Source: Thioclava marina
GTDB lineage: Bacteria; Pseudomonadota; Alphaproteobacteria; Rhodobacterales; Rhodobacteraceae
NCBI RefSeq assembly: GCF_002020135.1
Contig: NZ_MPZS01000001.1
Coordinates: forward strand, 868,001-932,000
Length of the DNA: 64,000 nucleotides
Direction: 5' to 3'
Shown here: positions 26,656-35,263 of the stretch, piece after piece
Layout: every line of letters begins with the position of its first letter
How positions within the stretch are numbered: the stretch's first letter is position 1
Notes under the pieces: model-generated
Seen by the model: the letters and a program-made list of their open reading frames with translations, nothing else
Database searches by the model: none
Told to the model about the DNA's origin: nothing
Program-made: the position numbers and the translations under genes

Positions 26656-27639
26656 TCAGAGGCCAGCCTTGTCGGTGACCTCATGCGTCCAGGCGCCATC
26701 CGGCTTCTTGGTGATGACCGGATCCGAACCGCCCGACATCAGCACGTCCACGGTGCGCTCGTAATCGGCCGGATCAAGCGCGCCATTCGACCCTTCGGTC
26801 AGCTTGGCGACCTCGGTCATCATGCGCTCCTGATGCTCCATCGTCTGCGCGCCGGTCTCGTCATATTCGAGCACGATCTCGGCGGCTTCCTTCGGGTTCG
26901 CCTCGGCGTATTTCCAGCCCTCCATCGAGGCCTTCACGAATTTCGCCATCTTCTCGACGAAAGCCGGGTCCTTGAGGTTGTCTTCCATGACATAGAGGCC
27001 GTCTTCCAGCGTCGCGACACCCTCGTCCTCGTATTTGAAGGTGATGAGCTGATCGGGCGAGATACCCGCGTCGATGACCTGCCAGTATTCGTTATAGGTC
27101 ATGGTCGAAATACAGGCCGCCTGCTTTTGCAGGAGCGGATCGACGTTGAAGCCCTGCTTGAGCACGGTCACGCCATCATCGCCGCCCTCGGTCGAGATGC
27201 CCAGATGGTTCATCCAGCTCAGGAACGGGTATTCATTGCCGAAGAACCACACGCCCAGCGTATGGCCGGGGAAGTCCTTGGGGCTCTCGATGCCCGATTC
27301 CTTGAGGCAGGTCAGCATCATGCCCGATTTCTTGTAGGGCTGGGCGATGTTGACGAGCGGCAGGCCCTTTTCGCGCGCGGCGAGCGCGGCCGGCATCCAG
27401 TCGACGATCACATCGGCACCACCGCCCGCGATCACCTGCTCGGGCGCGATATCGGGGCCGCCCGGCTTGATCGTCACATCGAGGCCCGCATCCGAATAGT
27501 AGCCCTTCTCGAGCGCCACATAATAGCCCGCGAACTGGGCCTGCGTGACCCATTTGAGCTGCAGCGTCACATCCTCGTTGGCCCAGGCGGCGCCCGCCAT
27601 GGTGAGGCTTGCCGCCACCCCCGCGATCAGTTTCTTCAT
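26656..27639 (-). CDS. ABC transporter substrate-binding protein, NMT1/THI5-like (probable pyrimidine uptake)
   Basis: A 327-residue periplasmic protein with signal MKKLIAGVAASLTMAGAAWA. The NMT1 core reads LQLKWVTQAQFAGYYVALEKGYYSDAGLDV and PEQVIAGGGADVIVDWMPA. The N-terminal layout resembles ThiY and related pyrimidine-precursor binders, but the yeast THI5 HCFCC motif is absent. It ends an operon that starts with an M20 amidase and dihydropyrimidinase, so uracil, thymine or a dihydro/ureido intermediate is the likely ligand (inference). A 66-base gap and its own ribosome site separate it from the permease. Confidence 0.85.
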   Translation of the reverse strand: MKKLIAGVAASLTMAGAAWANEDVTLQLKWVTQAQFAGYYVALEKGYYSDAGLDVTIKPGGPDIAPEQVIAGGGADVIVDWMPAALAAREKGLPLVNIAQPYKKSGMMLTCLKESGIESPKDFPGHTLGVWFFGNEYPFLSWMNHLGISTEGGDDGVTVLKQGFNVDPLLQKQAACISTMTYNEYWQVIDAGISPDQLITFKYEDEGVATLEDGLYVMEDNLKDPAFVEKMAKFVKASMEGWKYAEANPKEAAEIVLEYDETGAQTMEHQERMMTEVAKLTEGSNGALDPADYERTVDVLMSGGSDPVITKKPDGAWTHEVTDKAGL

Positions 27640-27705
27640 CGTTTCACTCCACTGTTGGCCCCGGATCTTGCGCCCGGGATTTTGGTTATTTCTCAGGCTC
27701 GTGCC

Positions 27706-28554
27706 CTAGGTTCGGGCCCGTTGCGACGGGTGCCAGAACGTCACCAGCTTCTCGATCAGGGCGACCAGCCCATAGAAGCCCGAGCCCGCAAGGGCCGCAA
27801 CGGTAATTTCCGACCACACGAGCGGCAGATCAAGCTGCCCCACGGCGGTCGAGATACGAAAACCCATCCCCATCGTCGGGCTGCCGAAAAATTCGGCAAC
27901 GATCGCACCGATCAGCGCCAGCGTCGTCGCGATCTTGAGCCCGTTGAACAGGAACGGCATGGCCGCGGGCAGGCGCATCTTGAACAGCCCCTGCCAGTAG
28001 CTGGCCGAATAGGTCGCCATCAGGTCGCGCTGCAGCGCATCGGTCGCGGCCAGCCCCGCCACCATGTTCACCAGAACCGGGAAGAAGACCATCACCACGA
28101 CGACCGCCGCTTTCGACTGCCAGTCGAAGCCGAACCACATCACGAGGATCGGCGCGATGCCGACGATCGGCAGGGCGGCCACGAAATTGCCGATCGGCAG
28201 CAGACCGCGCTGCAGGAAGGGCGAGCGGTCGATCAGCACCGCCACCACCACGGCCGCCCCGCAGCCGATCAGGTAGCCCGAGAGCGCGCCCTTCAGGATC
28301 GTCTGCACGAAATCCTCGCGCAGGATATCGGTCGAGGCGGCGAAGCTTGCCGCGATCTGGCTTGGCGCGGGCAGGATTACGGGGCTGATATTGAGTCCCA
28401 GGACCAACCCTTCCCACAAGATCAGGATCGTGAGCCCGAATAGAGCCGGGATCAGGAACCGCGCCCAGCGCTCGGCCCCATGCGCCTTCGCGAGCCAGGA
28501 ATTCAGCGCCCAGGCCGCGAGCCAGAAGACAATCGCGAAAATCAGCCAGCTCAT
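27706..28554 (-). CDS. ABC transporter permease (second), pyrimidine operon
   Basis: A 282-residue permease of the SsuC/TauC type. About six helices, and the EAA loop LMATYSASYWQGLFKMRLPAAMPFLFNGLKIAT. Its start overlaps the stop of the other permease gene by four bases (ATGA), so the two form a heterodimer pair. The neighbours (ATPase, binding protein, HydA) imply import of a pyrimidine compound. Confidence 0.88.
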   Translation of the reverse strand: MSWLIFAIVFWLAAWALNSWLAKAHGAERWARFLIPALFGLTILILWEGLVLGLNISPVILPAPSQIAASFAASTDILREDFVQTILKGALSGYLIGCGAAVVVAVLIDRSPFLQRGLLPIGNFVAALPIVGIAPILVMWFGFDWQSKAAVVVVMVFFPVLVNMVAGLAATDALQRDLMATYSASYWQGLFKMRLPAAMPFLFNGLKIATTLALIGAIVAEFFGSPTMGMGFRISTAVGQLDLPLVWSEITVAALAGSGFYGLVALIEKLVTFWHPSQRART

Positions 28555-29414
28555 CGCACCATCCCCATCCGCTTGAGCGTGATCTGCTCGATGATGCCCA
28601 CGACGACCACGAGAATCGCGGCAAGCGCGGCGGCGGCAAACAGAGCCGACCAGATCTGCACCGTCTGCCCGTAATAGCTGCCAGACAGAAGCCGCGCGCC
28701 AAGACCGCGCGTGGCCCCTGCGGGCAGCTCCGCGACGATCGTGCCCACGAGGCTCGCCGCCACGCCGACCTTCAGCGAGGCGAAAAGGTAAGGCATCGAG
28801 GAGGGCAGCCGCAGCTTCCAGAAGGTCTCGCCCTTGGAAGCGTTATAGGTCTTCAGCAAATCAAGCTGCATGTGGTCGGGCGCTCGCAGCCCCTTCACCA
28901 TCCCCACCAGAACCGGGAAGAAACTCAGATAGGCCGCGATGATCGCCTTGGGCAGCAAGCCGGTGATCCCGAGGCTCGCCAGAACCACGATCACCATCGG
29001 CGCGATCGCGAGGATCGGGATCGTCTGGCTGGCGATCGCCCAGGGCATGACGCTGAGATCCATCGCCCGGCTATGGGTGATCCCCACCGCCAGCAAGATC
29101 CCCAGCCCCGTGCCCAACGCAAACCCCGCCAAGGTCGCCGAGAGCGTGATCCAGCCGTGATAGACGAGGCTGCGCTTCGAGGTGATCTTCTGCCCCGCGA
29201 CGCCTTCCCAAAGCCCGACCGCCACCTGATGCGGCGCAGGCAGCACGGGGCGCTTCTGGTTCATCGTATCGACGACGACCTCCGAGAAACTCACCTCCTG
29301 CCCGGCCCGCGCGGCCTGGTCATAGGTCCATTGCGAATTCAGCCAGACCGTCGCCCCGTACCAAAGCACGATGATCGCGGCCAGAACGGTCAGAACAGGC
29401 GCCACCATCTTCAT
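28551..29414 (-). CDS. ABC transporter permease (first), pyrimidine operon
   Basis: A 287-residue permease. The N-terminal anchor is VLTVLAAIIVLWYGATVWL. A periplasmic segment of about 75 residues follows, and then the typical five-helix core with the EAA loop KTYNASKGETFWKLRLPSSMPYLFASLKVG. The extra periplasmic segment after helix 1 differs from the partner permease. The two together carry the NMT1-type substrate. Confidence 0.88.
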   Translation of the reverse strand: MKMVAPVLTVLAAIIVLWYGATVWLNSQWTYDQAARAGQEVSFSEVVVDTMNQKRPVLPAPHQVAVGLWEGVAGQKITSKRSLVYHGWITLSATLAGFALGTGLGILLAVGITHSRAMDLSVMPWAIASQTIPILAIAPMVIVVLASLGITGLLPKAIIAAYLSFFPVLVGMVKGLRAPDHMQLDLLKTYNASKGETFWKLRLPSSMPYLFASLKVGVAASLVGTIVAELPAGATRGLGARLLSGSYYGQTVQIWSALFAAAALAAILVVVVGIIEQITLKRMGMVR

Positions 29415-29434
29415 GAGACGACCCTCCGCTTCGA

Positions 29435-29465
29435 CTTGGCCGAAATATCCTCGGGGGGTGAATGG
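29435..29465. repeat. REP-like dispersed repeat, copy B
   Basis: The motif CTTGGCCGAAATATCCTCGG with the following GGGGTGAATGG shares the CTTGG-AAATATC-CGGGG-TGAATG core with copies at 14405-14432 and 32218-32259. It lies in the gap between ABC ATPase and permease genes. Confidence 0.6.
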
Positions 29466-29516
29466 CGCAGCCAGAAGGGGGCAGACAGCCCACCTGCCCG
29501 GGTCGCGATCAGCGCA

Positions 29517-30305
29517 TCACTCATCATAGGCATGCCCCGCCCGCAGCCCCTCGCGCACCCGGTGCGCGATTTGCAGGAATTCTTCACTGTCGCGAATATC
29601 AAGCGGGCGCGGCCCACGCGGCAGGGTGCTCTCGATCACCTCGTGGATACGGCCCGGACGGGGCGACATCACCACGATCTTGGTGGACAGGTAAACCGCC
29701 TCGGGGATCGAATGGGTGACGAAGCCGATCGTCTTGTTCGTCGCCGACCAGAGCTTCAGCAGCTCCTCGTTGAGCTTGTCGCGCACGATCTCGTCGAGCG
29801 CGCCGAAAGGCTCGTCCATCAGCAGGATCTCGGCGTCGAAGGCAAGCGCCCGCGCGATCGAGGCGCGCTGCTGCATGCCCCCCGACAGCTGCCAGGGAAA
29901 CTTCTTGCCGAACCCCTCCAGATCGACGAGCGAGAGCACTTTCTCAACCCGCGCATCCATTTCGCTGCGCGGATAGCCCATGATTTCCAGCGGAAGTTTC
30001 ACATTTCCAGCAATCGTGCGCCACGGATACAGACCCGCCGCCTGGAACACATAGCCATAGCTGCGCGCCTTGCGCGCCTCCTCGGCGCTCATCCCGTTGA
30101 CGCGCAATTCACCCCCCGTGGGCGTCTCGAGCGCCGCGATACAGCGCAGGAAGGTCGTCTTGCCGCAGCCCGAGGGACCGATGAAGGAGACGAAATCGCC
30201 CTTCTCGATATCGAGATCGATATCCTTGAGCGCGTGGACAGGCCCGTCATTCGTTTGGAATGTCAGGTTGAGCCCTCGGGCCTTGATCACCGGAACAGCC
30301 GTCAT
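29517..30305 (-). CDS. ABC transporter ATP-binding protein, pyrimidine operon
   Basis: A 262-residue ATPase of the SsuB/TauB class. Walker A is GPSGCGKTT, the Q-loop is YVFQAAGLYPW, the signature is LSGGMQQRASIARAL, Walker B is EILLMDEPFGALDE, and the H-loop His is in FVTHSIPEA. The start overlaps the VOC gene stop by four bases. It powers the two permeases downstream. Confidence 0.92.
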   Translation of the reverse strand: MTAVPVIKARGLNLTFQTNDGPVHALKDIDLDIEKGDFVSFIGPSGCGKTTFLRCIAALETPTGGELRVNGMSAEEARKARSYGYVFQAAGLYPWRTIAGNVKLPLEIMGYPRSEMDARVEKVLSLVDLEGFGKKFPWQLSGGMQQRASIARALAFDAEILLMDEPFGALDEIVRDKLNEELLKLWSATNKTIGFVTHSIPEAVYLSTKIVVMSPRPGRIHEVIESTLPRGPRPLDIRDSEEFLQIAHRVREGLRAGHAYDE

Positions 30306-30724
30306 CCGCGCCTCCAAAGGGTTTTGTCCGCGATTTCGACGCTATTGCCCGCCGGATCGCGCAGATAGATCGAGCGCGCGCCGTTCGGCCAGAAGAAATC
30401 GGCCTCAATCTCCACGTTGTTTTCCCTCAAGTGTCGTTCCCATTCATTCATTTCTTCGGCTTTCGCGGCGAGACATACATGGCCCGGACCGATCGCGCCA
30501 TGGGGCGGAACCGGCAGGGCTGACGCGTCATCGGAAGGCACGCGTGTCGCCTCGGCGATGAAGGTCAGGATCACCCCCTCGCCGCAGCGAAAGAAGACAT
30601 GCCGTCCGTCGCGCCGCGTCAGCCGTTCGAGCCCCAGCAACCCGCCATAGAAAGCCTCGGTCGCGTCGAGATCCTCGACATAGACCGCGGCCTCGAGAAG
30701 GCCGGTGCTGACCGGGGCCCCCAT
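30302..30724 (-). CDS. VOC (glyoxalase/dioxygenase) family protein
   Basis: A 140-residue VOC-fold protein made of two beta-alpha-beta3 repeats. The first repeat contains AAVYVEDLDATEAFYGGLLGLERL, and the second GHVCLAAKAEEMNEWERHLRENNVEIEADFFW and RSIYLRDPAGNSVEIAD. Metal ligands His (GPGHVCL) and Glu (NSVEIAD) are visible, while the first-repeat His is not obvious. It lies in the pyrimidine operon between HydA and the ABC ATPase. A role in handling a ring-opened or C5-substituted intermediate is inferred only. Confidence 0.82.
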   Translation of the reverse strand: MGAPVSTGLLEAAVYVEDLDATEAFYGGLLGLERLTRRDGRHVFFRCGEGVILTFIAEATRVPSDDASALPVPPHGAIGPGHVCLAAKAEEMNEWERHLRENNVEIEADFFWPNGARSIYLRDPAGNSVEIADKTLWRRG

Positions 30725-30730
30725 CTGGCC

Positions 30731-32182
30731 TCAGACCCCGCTCGCCGGAATGCCCGAGCGCTGCACAGGGCGCGGCGCGGTCAGCTCTTTCCAGGTGGAA
30801 AGCGCCTTGGTGACCGGCATGCCCGCATCGCGCGCGACAAACTCGCCATGGCCTTCCGTCGACTGGATCTTGCCATCGCCCCAGGCCACGGTGCCGCGGC
30901 TGAGCGTATAACGCGGCAGGCCCTTGACCTCCTTGCCCTCGAACACGTTGTAATCGATCGCGGATTGCTGCGACGAGGCCGAAATCGTCTTGGTGGCCTC
31001 CGGGTCCCAGACCACGAGATCGGCATCCGCGCCCACCAGAACAGCGCCCTTCTTCGGGTAGCAGTTGAGGATCTTGGCGATATTGGTCGAGGTCACGGCC
31101 ACGAATTCGTTCATCGTGATCCGGCCTTTGTTCACCCCTTCGGTCCAGAGCATCGGCATCCGGTCCTCGAGCCCGCCCGTGCCGTTCGGGATCTTGGTGA
31201 AGTCGCCCACGCCATAGCGTTTCTGATCGGTGGTGAATGCGCAGTGATCGGTCGCCACGCAAGACAGCGTTCCCGAGGAAAGCCCCGCCCAGAGGCTGTC
31301 CTGATGCTGCTTGTTGCGGAAGGGCGGGCTCATCACGCGGCGTGCAGCATGGTCCCAATCCTTGTCGAAATACTCGCTCTCATCGAGGGTCAGGTGCTGG
31401 ATCAACGGCTCACCCCAGACGCGCTTGCCGTTCATCTTCGCGCGCCGGATCGCCTCATGCGCCTCCTCGCAGGAAGTATGCACGACATAAAGCGGCACGC
31501 CCGCCATATCGGCGATCATGATCGCCCGGTTCGTGGCCTCGCCCTCGACCTGGGAGGGGCGGGAATAGGCATGCGCCTCGGGGCCGGTATTGCCCTCGGC
31601 CAGAAGCTTCGCCGACATCTCGGCCACCACATCGCCGTTCTCGGCATGAACCAGCGGGATCGCCTCGAGTTCGGCGCAGCGCTTGAACGAGGCGAACAGC
31701 TCGTCATCGTTCACCATCAGCGCGCCCTTGTAGGCGAGGAAATGCTTGAAGGTGTTGATGCCGCGATCCGTCACCTCCTTCATCTCGTTGAAGACCTGCT
31801 CGCCCCACCAGGTGATCGCCATGTGGAAAGAGTAGTCGCAATGCGCACGGGTCGACTTGTTGTCCCATTTCTTGAGCGCATCGAGCAGCCCCTCGCCCGG
31901 AGAGGGCAGCGCGAAATCGATGACCATCGTGGTACCGCCGGCCAGAGCGGCGCGCGTGCCGCTCTCGAAATCATCGGCCGAATACGTGCCCATGAAGGGC
32001 ATTTCGAGATGGGTATGCGGATCGATCCCACCCGGCATCACATAGCAGCCGGTCGCGTCGATCACCTCGTCGCCCTTCAGGTCCGGACCGATCTCGATGA
32101 TCTTGCCACCGTCGATCAGCACATCGGCCTTATAGGTCAGATCGGCGGTGACGATGGTTCCGTTCTTGATGACTTTGGTCAT
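30731..32182 (-). CDS. hydA: Dihydropyrimidinase (D-hydantoinase)
   Basis: A 483-residue zinc amidohydrolase. His56/His58 (PHTHLE) and carboxylated Lys152 (FLAYKG) bind the metals; further ligands lie in the central His/Asp motifs (AIPLVHAENGD, CVATDHCAF). It opens dihydrouracil/dihydrothymine (or hydantoins) to N-carbamoyl-beta-amino acids. ATG 32182 was chosen because MTKVIKNGTIVTAD matches the family; a longer frame adds 15 unrelated residues. It sits between the M20 amidase and VOC genes, with a GC-rich palindrome and repeat copy just upstream. Confidence 0.95.
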   Translation of the reverse strand: MTKVIKNGTIVTADLTYKADVLIDGGKIIEIGPDLKGDEVIDATGCYVMPGGIDPHTHLEMPFMGTYSADDFESGTRAALAGGTTMVIDFALPSPGEGLLDALKKWDNKSTRAHCDYSFHMAITWWGEQVFNEMKEVTDRGINTFKHFLAYKGALMVNDDELFASFKRCAELEAIPLVHAENGDVVAEMSAKLLAEGNTGPEAHAYSRPSQVEGEATNRAIMIADMAGVPLYVVHTSCEEAHEAIRRAKMNGKRVWGEPLIQHLTLDESEYFDKDWDHAARRVMSPPFRNKQHQDSLWAGLSSGTLSCVATDHCAFTTDQKRYGVGDFTKIPNGTGGLEDRMPMLWTEGVNKGRITMNEFVAVTSTNIAKILNCYPKKGAVLVGADADLVVWDPEATKTISASSQQSAIDYNVFEGKEVKGLPRYTLSRGTVAWGDGKIQSTEGHGEFVARDAGMPVTKALSTWKELTAPRPVQRSGIPASGV

Positions 32183-32217
32183 GGTTTGGCCTCCTAGGAC
32201 GGGTCTTTGCCCTTCCT

Positions 32218-32259
32218 CTTGGTTCAAATATCCCGGGGGTCCGGGGGCAGAGCCCCCGG
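32218..32259. repeat. REP-like repeat, copy C, with GC palindrome
   Basis: CTTGGTTCAAATATCCCGGG leads into the palindrome CCGGGGGC-AGA-GCCCCCGG at 32241-32259, in the gap between the M20 amidase stop and hydA. It is the same family as copies A and B. The palindrome lacks a T-run, so it is more a processing or attenuation site than a strong terminator. Confidence 0.6.
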
Positions 32260-32270
32260 CGCGCTCTCCG

Positions 32271-33521
32271 TCAGCTCACGATCTCGGCCGTCTCCAGCAC
32301 CGCGTGGAACAGGACATCCGCCCCTGCTGCCGCCCAGTCCTTCGAGATTTCCTCGGCCTCGTTATGGCTCAGCCCGCCTACGCAGGGACACATCACCATC
32401 GTCGTCGGCGCGACCTTGGCCGCCCAGCAAGCATCGTGGCCCGCGCCCGAGATGATGTCGAGATGGCTGTAGCCCAGACGCTCGGCGGCGTTGCGCACGT
32501 TCTCGACCAGTTCGGGGGTGAAGGTGACCGGGTCGAAATGGCCGACCGGGTCGATCTCGCAGCCTACGCCAAGGGGTTCGCAGATCTCGGCGGCGCGTTT
32601 CTCGATCTCGGCGCGCATCCCGTCGAGTTTGGCCTGATCGGGGGAACGGATATCGACGGTGAAGACGACCTTGCCGGGCAGCACGTTGCGCGAATTGGGC
32701 GAGAAGGTCACCTGCCCCACGCCACCGACGGCATTGGGCTGGGCCGCCATCGCGACCTCCTGCACCATCTCGAAGATGCGCGCCATCGCGAGACCCGCAT
32801 TGGTGCGCATCGCCATCGGCGTAGAACCGGTATGCGCTTCTTTTCCGGTCAGGGTGAATTCGAGCCACCACAGGCCCTGGCAATGGGTCACGACGCCGAT
32901 CGTCTTCTCTTCGGCCTCGAGGATCGGGCCCTGTTCGATATGCAGCTCATAGTAGGCGTGCATCTTGCGATCGCCCACTTTCTCGTCACCCTTCCAGCCG
33001 ATCCGCTCGAGCTCATCGCCGAAACGCTTGCCCTCGAGATCGACGCGATCATTGGCGTATTCGAGCGTATGGATACCTGCGAACACACCGGAGGCGAGCA
33101 TGGCGGGCGCGAAACGCGCGCCTTCCTCATTCGTCCAGTTGGTGACCACGATCGGGTGCTTGGTCTTGATGCCGAGATCGTTCATCGTGCGCACCGCTTC
33201 GAGCGCGCCCAGAACGCCAAGCACCCCATCGTATTTCCCGCCCGTGGGCTGGGTGTCGAGGTGGCTGCCCATATAGACCGGCAGCGAGTCGGGATCGGTC
33301 CCTTCGCGGCGCATGAACATGTTGCCGATCTCGTCGAGCCCCATCGTGAGCCCAGCCTCGTCACACCATTTCTTGAACAGCGCACGCCCTTCAGCGTCCT
33401 CGTCGGTCAGCGTCTGACGGTTGCAACCGCCCGCGATGCCCGGGCCGATCTTGGCCATCTCCATGAGGCTGTCCCAAAGGCGGTCGGGATTGATGCGGAG
33501 GTTTTCTCCGGGTGCTGCCAT
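32271..33521 (-). CDS. N-carbamoyl-beta-alanine amidohydrolase (M20, AmaB/PydC-type)
   Basis: A 416-residue metal-dependent M20 hydrolase. The family motifs are GGCNRQTLTDEDAEGRALFKKWC, YMGSHLDTQPTGGKYDGVLG, TNWTNEEGARFAPAM and GAGHDACWAAKVAPTTMVMCPC. It would hydrolyse N-carbamoyl-beta-alanine (or the thymine-derived analogue) to beta-alanine, CO2 and ammonia, the third step of reductive pyrimidine breakdown. The ATG at 33521 follows AGGGAG by 7 bases and is preferred over 33542. It is the first gene of the operon and divergent from a TetR regulator. Confidence 0.9.
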   Translation of the reverse strand: MAAPGENLRINPDRLWDSLMEMAKIGPGIAGGCNRQTLTDEDAEGRALFKKWCDEAGLTMGLDEIGNMFMRREGTDPDSLPVYMGSHLDTQPTGGKYDGVLGVLGALEAVRTMNDLGIKTKHPIVVTNWTNEEGARFAPAMLASGVFAGIHTLEYANDRVDLEGKRFGDELERIGWKGDEKVGDRKMHAYYELHIEQGPILEAEEKTIGVVTHCQGLWWLEFTLTGKEAHTGSTPMAMRTNAGLAMARIFEMVQEVAMAAQPNAVGGVGQVTFSPNSRNVLPGKVVFTVDIRSPDQAKLDGMRAEIEKRAAEICEPLGVGCEIDPVGHFDPVTFTPELVENVRNAAERLGYSHLDIISGAGHDACWAAKVAPTTMVMCPCVGGLSHNEAEEISKDWAAAGADVLFHAVLETAEIVS

Positions 33522-33578
33522 GTCAAAACTCCCTGTCGACATTTGCGGGGGTTATCCCCTCTTGCGACGAATCTTTTT

Positions 33579-33594
33579 CTGACCGTATGGTCAG
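33579..33594. promoter_or_regulatory. RutR-like operator, site 1
   Basis: CTGACC-GTAT-GGTCAG is a perfect palindrome on both arms and matches 11 of 14 positions of TTGACCA-NN-TGGTCAA. It lies 58 bases upstream of the amidase start and 57 bases upstream of the divergent TetR gene. Confidence 0.75.
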
Positions 33595-33612
33595 GTTGAA
33601 GTGGGCCATGGC

Positions 33613-33628
33613 CTGACCATCCGGTCAA
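33613..33628. promoter_or_regulatory. RutR-like operator, site 2
   Basis: CTGACCATCCGGTCAA matches 12 of 14 consensus positions; its inner core TGACC-ATCC-GGTCA is a perfect inverted repeat. Its centre is 34 bases from that of site 1, about three helical turns. Confidence 0.75.
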
Positions 33629-33650
33629 TAAAAATCAGGACGCTTTTTGA

Positions 33651-34319
33651 ATGAAAGATAACGAGACCGGCAAACGCACAAAAAATGGGCGAAACACCAG
33701 TGGAAGCCGGGCCGAAGCCCGCCGGGCGACGGAAGATGCGATCCTGAAAGCGGCCGAAACCGTCTTTGCCGAAGCCGGGTTCGGCGGGGCCACGATGCAG
33801 CTCATCGCGGATATGGCGGGACTGCCGAAAGCCAATCTCCATTACTATTTCGAGACCAAGGAAGCGCTCTATCGCCGCGTGGTCGAGCGCATTTTCAACA
33901 TCTGGCTCGAGGCCGCGGATGTCTTTGACGCGGCGGCGGGTCCGGCCGAGGGGATCGGTGCCTATATCGACGCCAAAATGGAGATCTCGCGCCGCCATCC
34001 GAACGGCTCGAAGGTCTGGGCGTCCGAGGTGATGCACGGCGCACCGGTGATTCAGGACTACCTAGAGACGACCCTGAGCGACTGGACCGAAGGGCGCGCC
34101 ACGATCATCCGGCGCTGGATCGCGGAAGGAAAAATGGCGGATGTGGACCCGCGCCACCTGCTCTACATGCTTTGGGCCACGACCCAGCATTACGCCGATT
34201 TCTCGCATCAGATCGAGACGCTCAACGGTGGCAAACCGCTCTCGGATGCGCAATGGGAAGCCGCGAAGACCAGCGTGAAACAGATCGTCTTGCGCGGAAT
34301 CGGCGTTATCGAGACCTAA
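33651..34319 (+). CDS. TetR-family regulator, RutR-like
   Basis: A 222-residue TetR regulator. The helix-turn-helix is GFGGATMQLIADMAGLPKANLHYYFETKEALY. The C-terminal ligand domain shares with the RutR at 37611-38264 the segment around HLLYMLWATTQHYADFSHQIE (RutR: HLIFSIWALTQHYADFDVQVR) and KVWASEVMHGAPVI. It is divergent from the amidase-hydA-transport operon, with two RutR-type palindromes between. Most likely it controls that operon and itself in response to a pyrimidine or beta-amino acid ligand. Confidence 0.88.
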   Translation: MKDNETGKRTKNGRNTSGSRAEARRATEDAILKAAETVFAEAGFGGATMQLIADMAGLPKANLHYYFETKEALYRRVVERIFNIWLEAADVFDAAAGPAEGIGAYIDAKMEISRRHPNGSKVWASEVMHGAPVIQDYLETTLSDWTEGRATIIRRWIAEGKMADVDPRHLLYMLWATTQHYADFSHQIETLNGGKPLSDAQWEAAKTSVKQIVLRGIGVIET

Positions 34320-35098
34320 TCGGCAGCCTCCGGCACCGGCGCCGTCTCAACCGCCTCTGGCAGGTCTTTCGTCTCGACCGGACGCAGCGGCGCGCCGTTC
34401 ACACCGGGCGGCAAATGAGTGACAGGCAGTTCAGAGCCGAGGATTTCCGCGCCATTGTCAGGTTCGGGCATCGGCTCGGCCTGAACGCCCACCCCGTCCG
34501 CCCCTTCTTCGGAGCAGACATAGACCGCGCCGCCGACCACCACCGCCGTCGCCGCGAGCGCGGGCGTCGAGGCCCCGGCCAGAACTGCCAGCCCGGCATC
34601 GACCAGCCGCTTTTGCAGCCGGTCGGCCTGATCGGAGACGATCATCCCGCCGATCTTTTCACCAAGCACCGTCCCGACCGCGCCGCCTGCTGCATCAATC
34701 GCGCCGTCGCGCAGCTTGCCTGCCGTCTCGGCGCTCCCGGTCAGCCGCTGGCAGATGCTCTTCGAAGGTTTCCGGCAGATCCCGTAGGCGTCACGTTCAC
34801 CCCGGTCATAACCGAGATAGGTTTCGCGCTTGGCGTCCCACTGCAGGCAGAAGGGTGCACGCTGCGCATCGTTCAGCTCTGGCGTGATCGCGCGGAGCGT
34901 CACCAGCGCCGGACAACTCACCTCCCCCTTCTCGCCGAAGATCTTCTCGCGCAGCGACCGGCTCTCCTTGAGCGCCGCATTGCCGGGGTCGTAGCGGAAC
35001 TCATAGGTCTTGCCCCGGATCGACGTCTGGCAGGAAACCAGTTCCGCCATCGCGGGCGCGGGCAGTATCAGCAAGAGAATCAGCGCGGCACGCCACAT
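34316..35098 (-). CDS. Secreted protein of unknown function
   Basis: A 260-residue exported protein with signal MWRAALILLLILPAPAMA. Several Cys are visible, with spaced pairs (LVSCQTS, VSCPALV, PFCLQW, GICRKPSKSICQRL). A Gly/Ala-rich hydrophobic stretch follows (LAVLAGASTPALAATAVVVGGAVYVCSEEG), then an acidic Pro-rich tail. The stop overlaps that of the TetR gene by three bases (convergent). GGAGG precedes the ATG. The family is unknown. Confidence 0.75.
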   Translation of the reverse strand: MWRAALILLLILPAPAMAELVSCQTSIRGKTYEFRYDPGNAALKESRSLREKIFGEKGEVSCPALVTLRAITPELNDAQRAPFCLQWDAKRETYLGYDRGERDAYGICRKPSKSICQRLTGSAETAGKLRDGAIDAAGGAVGTVLGEKIGGMIVSDQADRLQKRLVDAGLAVLAGASTPALAATAVVVGGAVYVCSEEGADGVGVQAEPMPEPDNGAEILGSELPVTHLPPGVNGAPLRPVETKDLPEAVETAPVPEAAD

Positions 35099-35263
35099 CG
35101 GGTCACCTCCGGGGGAATCTCGCGCAAGATAGGCGCAAGGCTTTCTCCCGCAAGAGGGCGCGAAGCTCTCGGCAAGGTTTCGCGCGCGTCTGCACAGGGT
35201 TTGCGCCTTCGGCTCGATCGCCTTTCGGGTTACCCTTTGCCTCACCGAAGACGGGAGGAGACC

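Noticed and set aside
26656-27639. Possible thiamine (ThiY) or THI5 assignment of the NMT1-type binding protein
   Set aside because: Neither the HCFCC motif nor a TPP riboswitch-like sequence is present, and the operon points to pyrimidine degradation.
28872-30368. A 498-codon plus-strand frame opposite the ABC genes
   Set aside because: No motif; the minus-strand ATPase and permease are complete.
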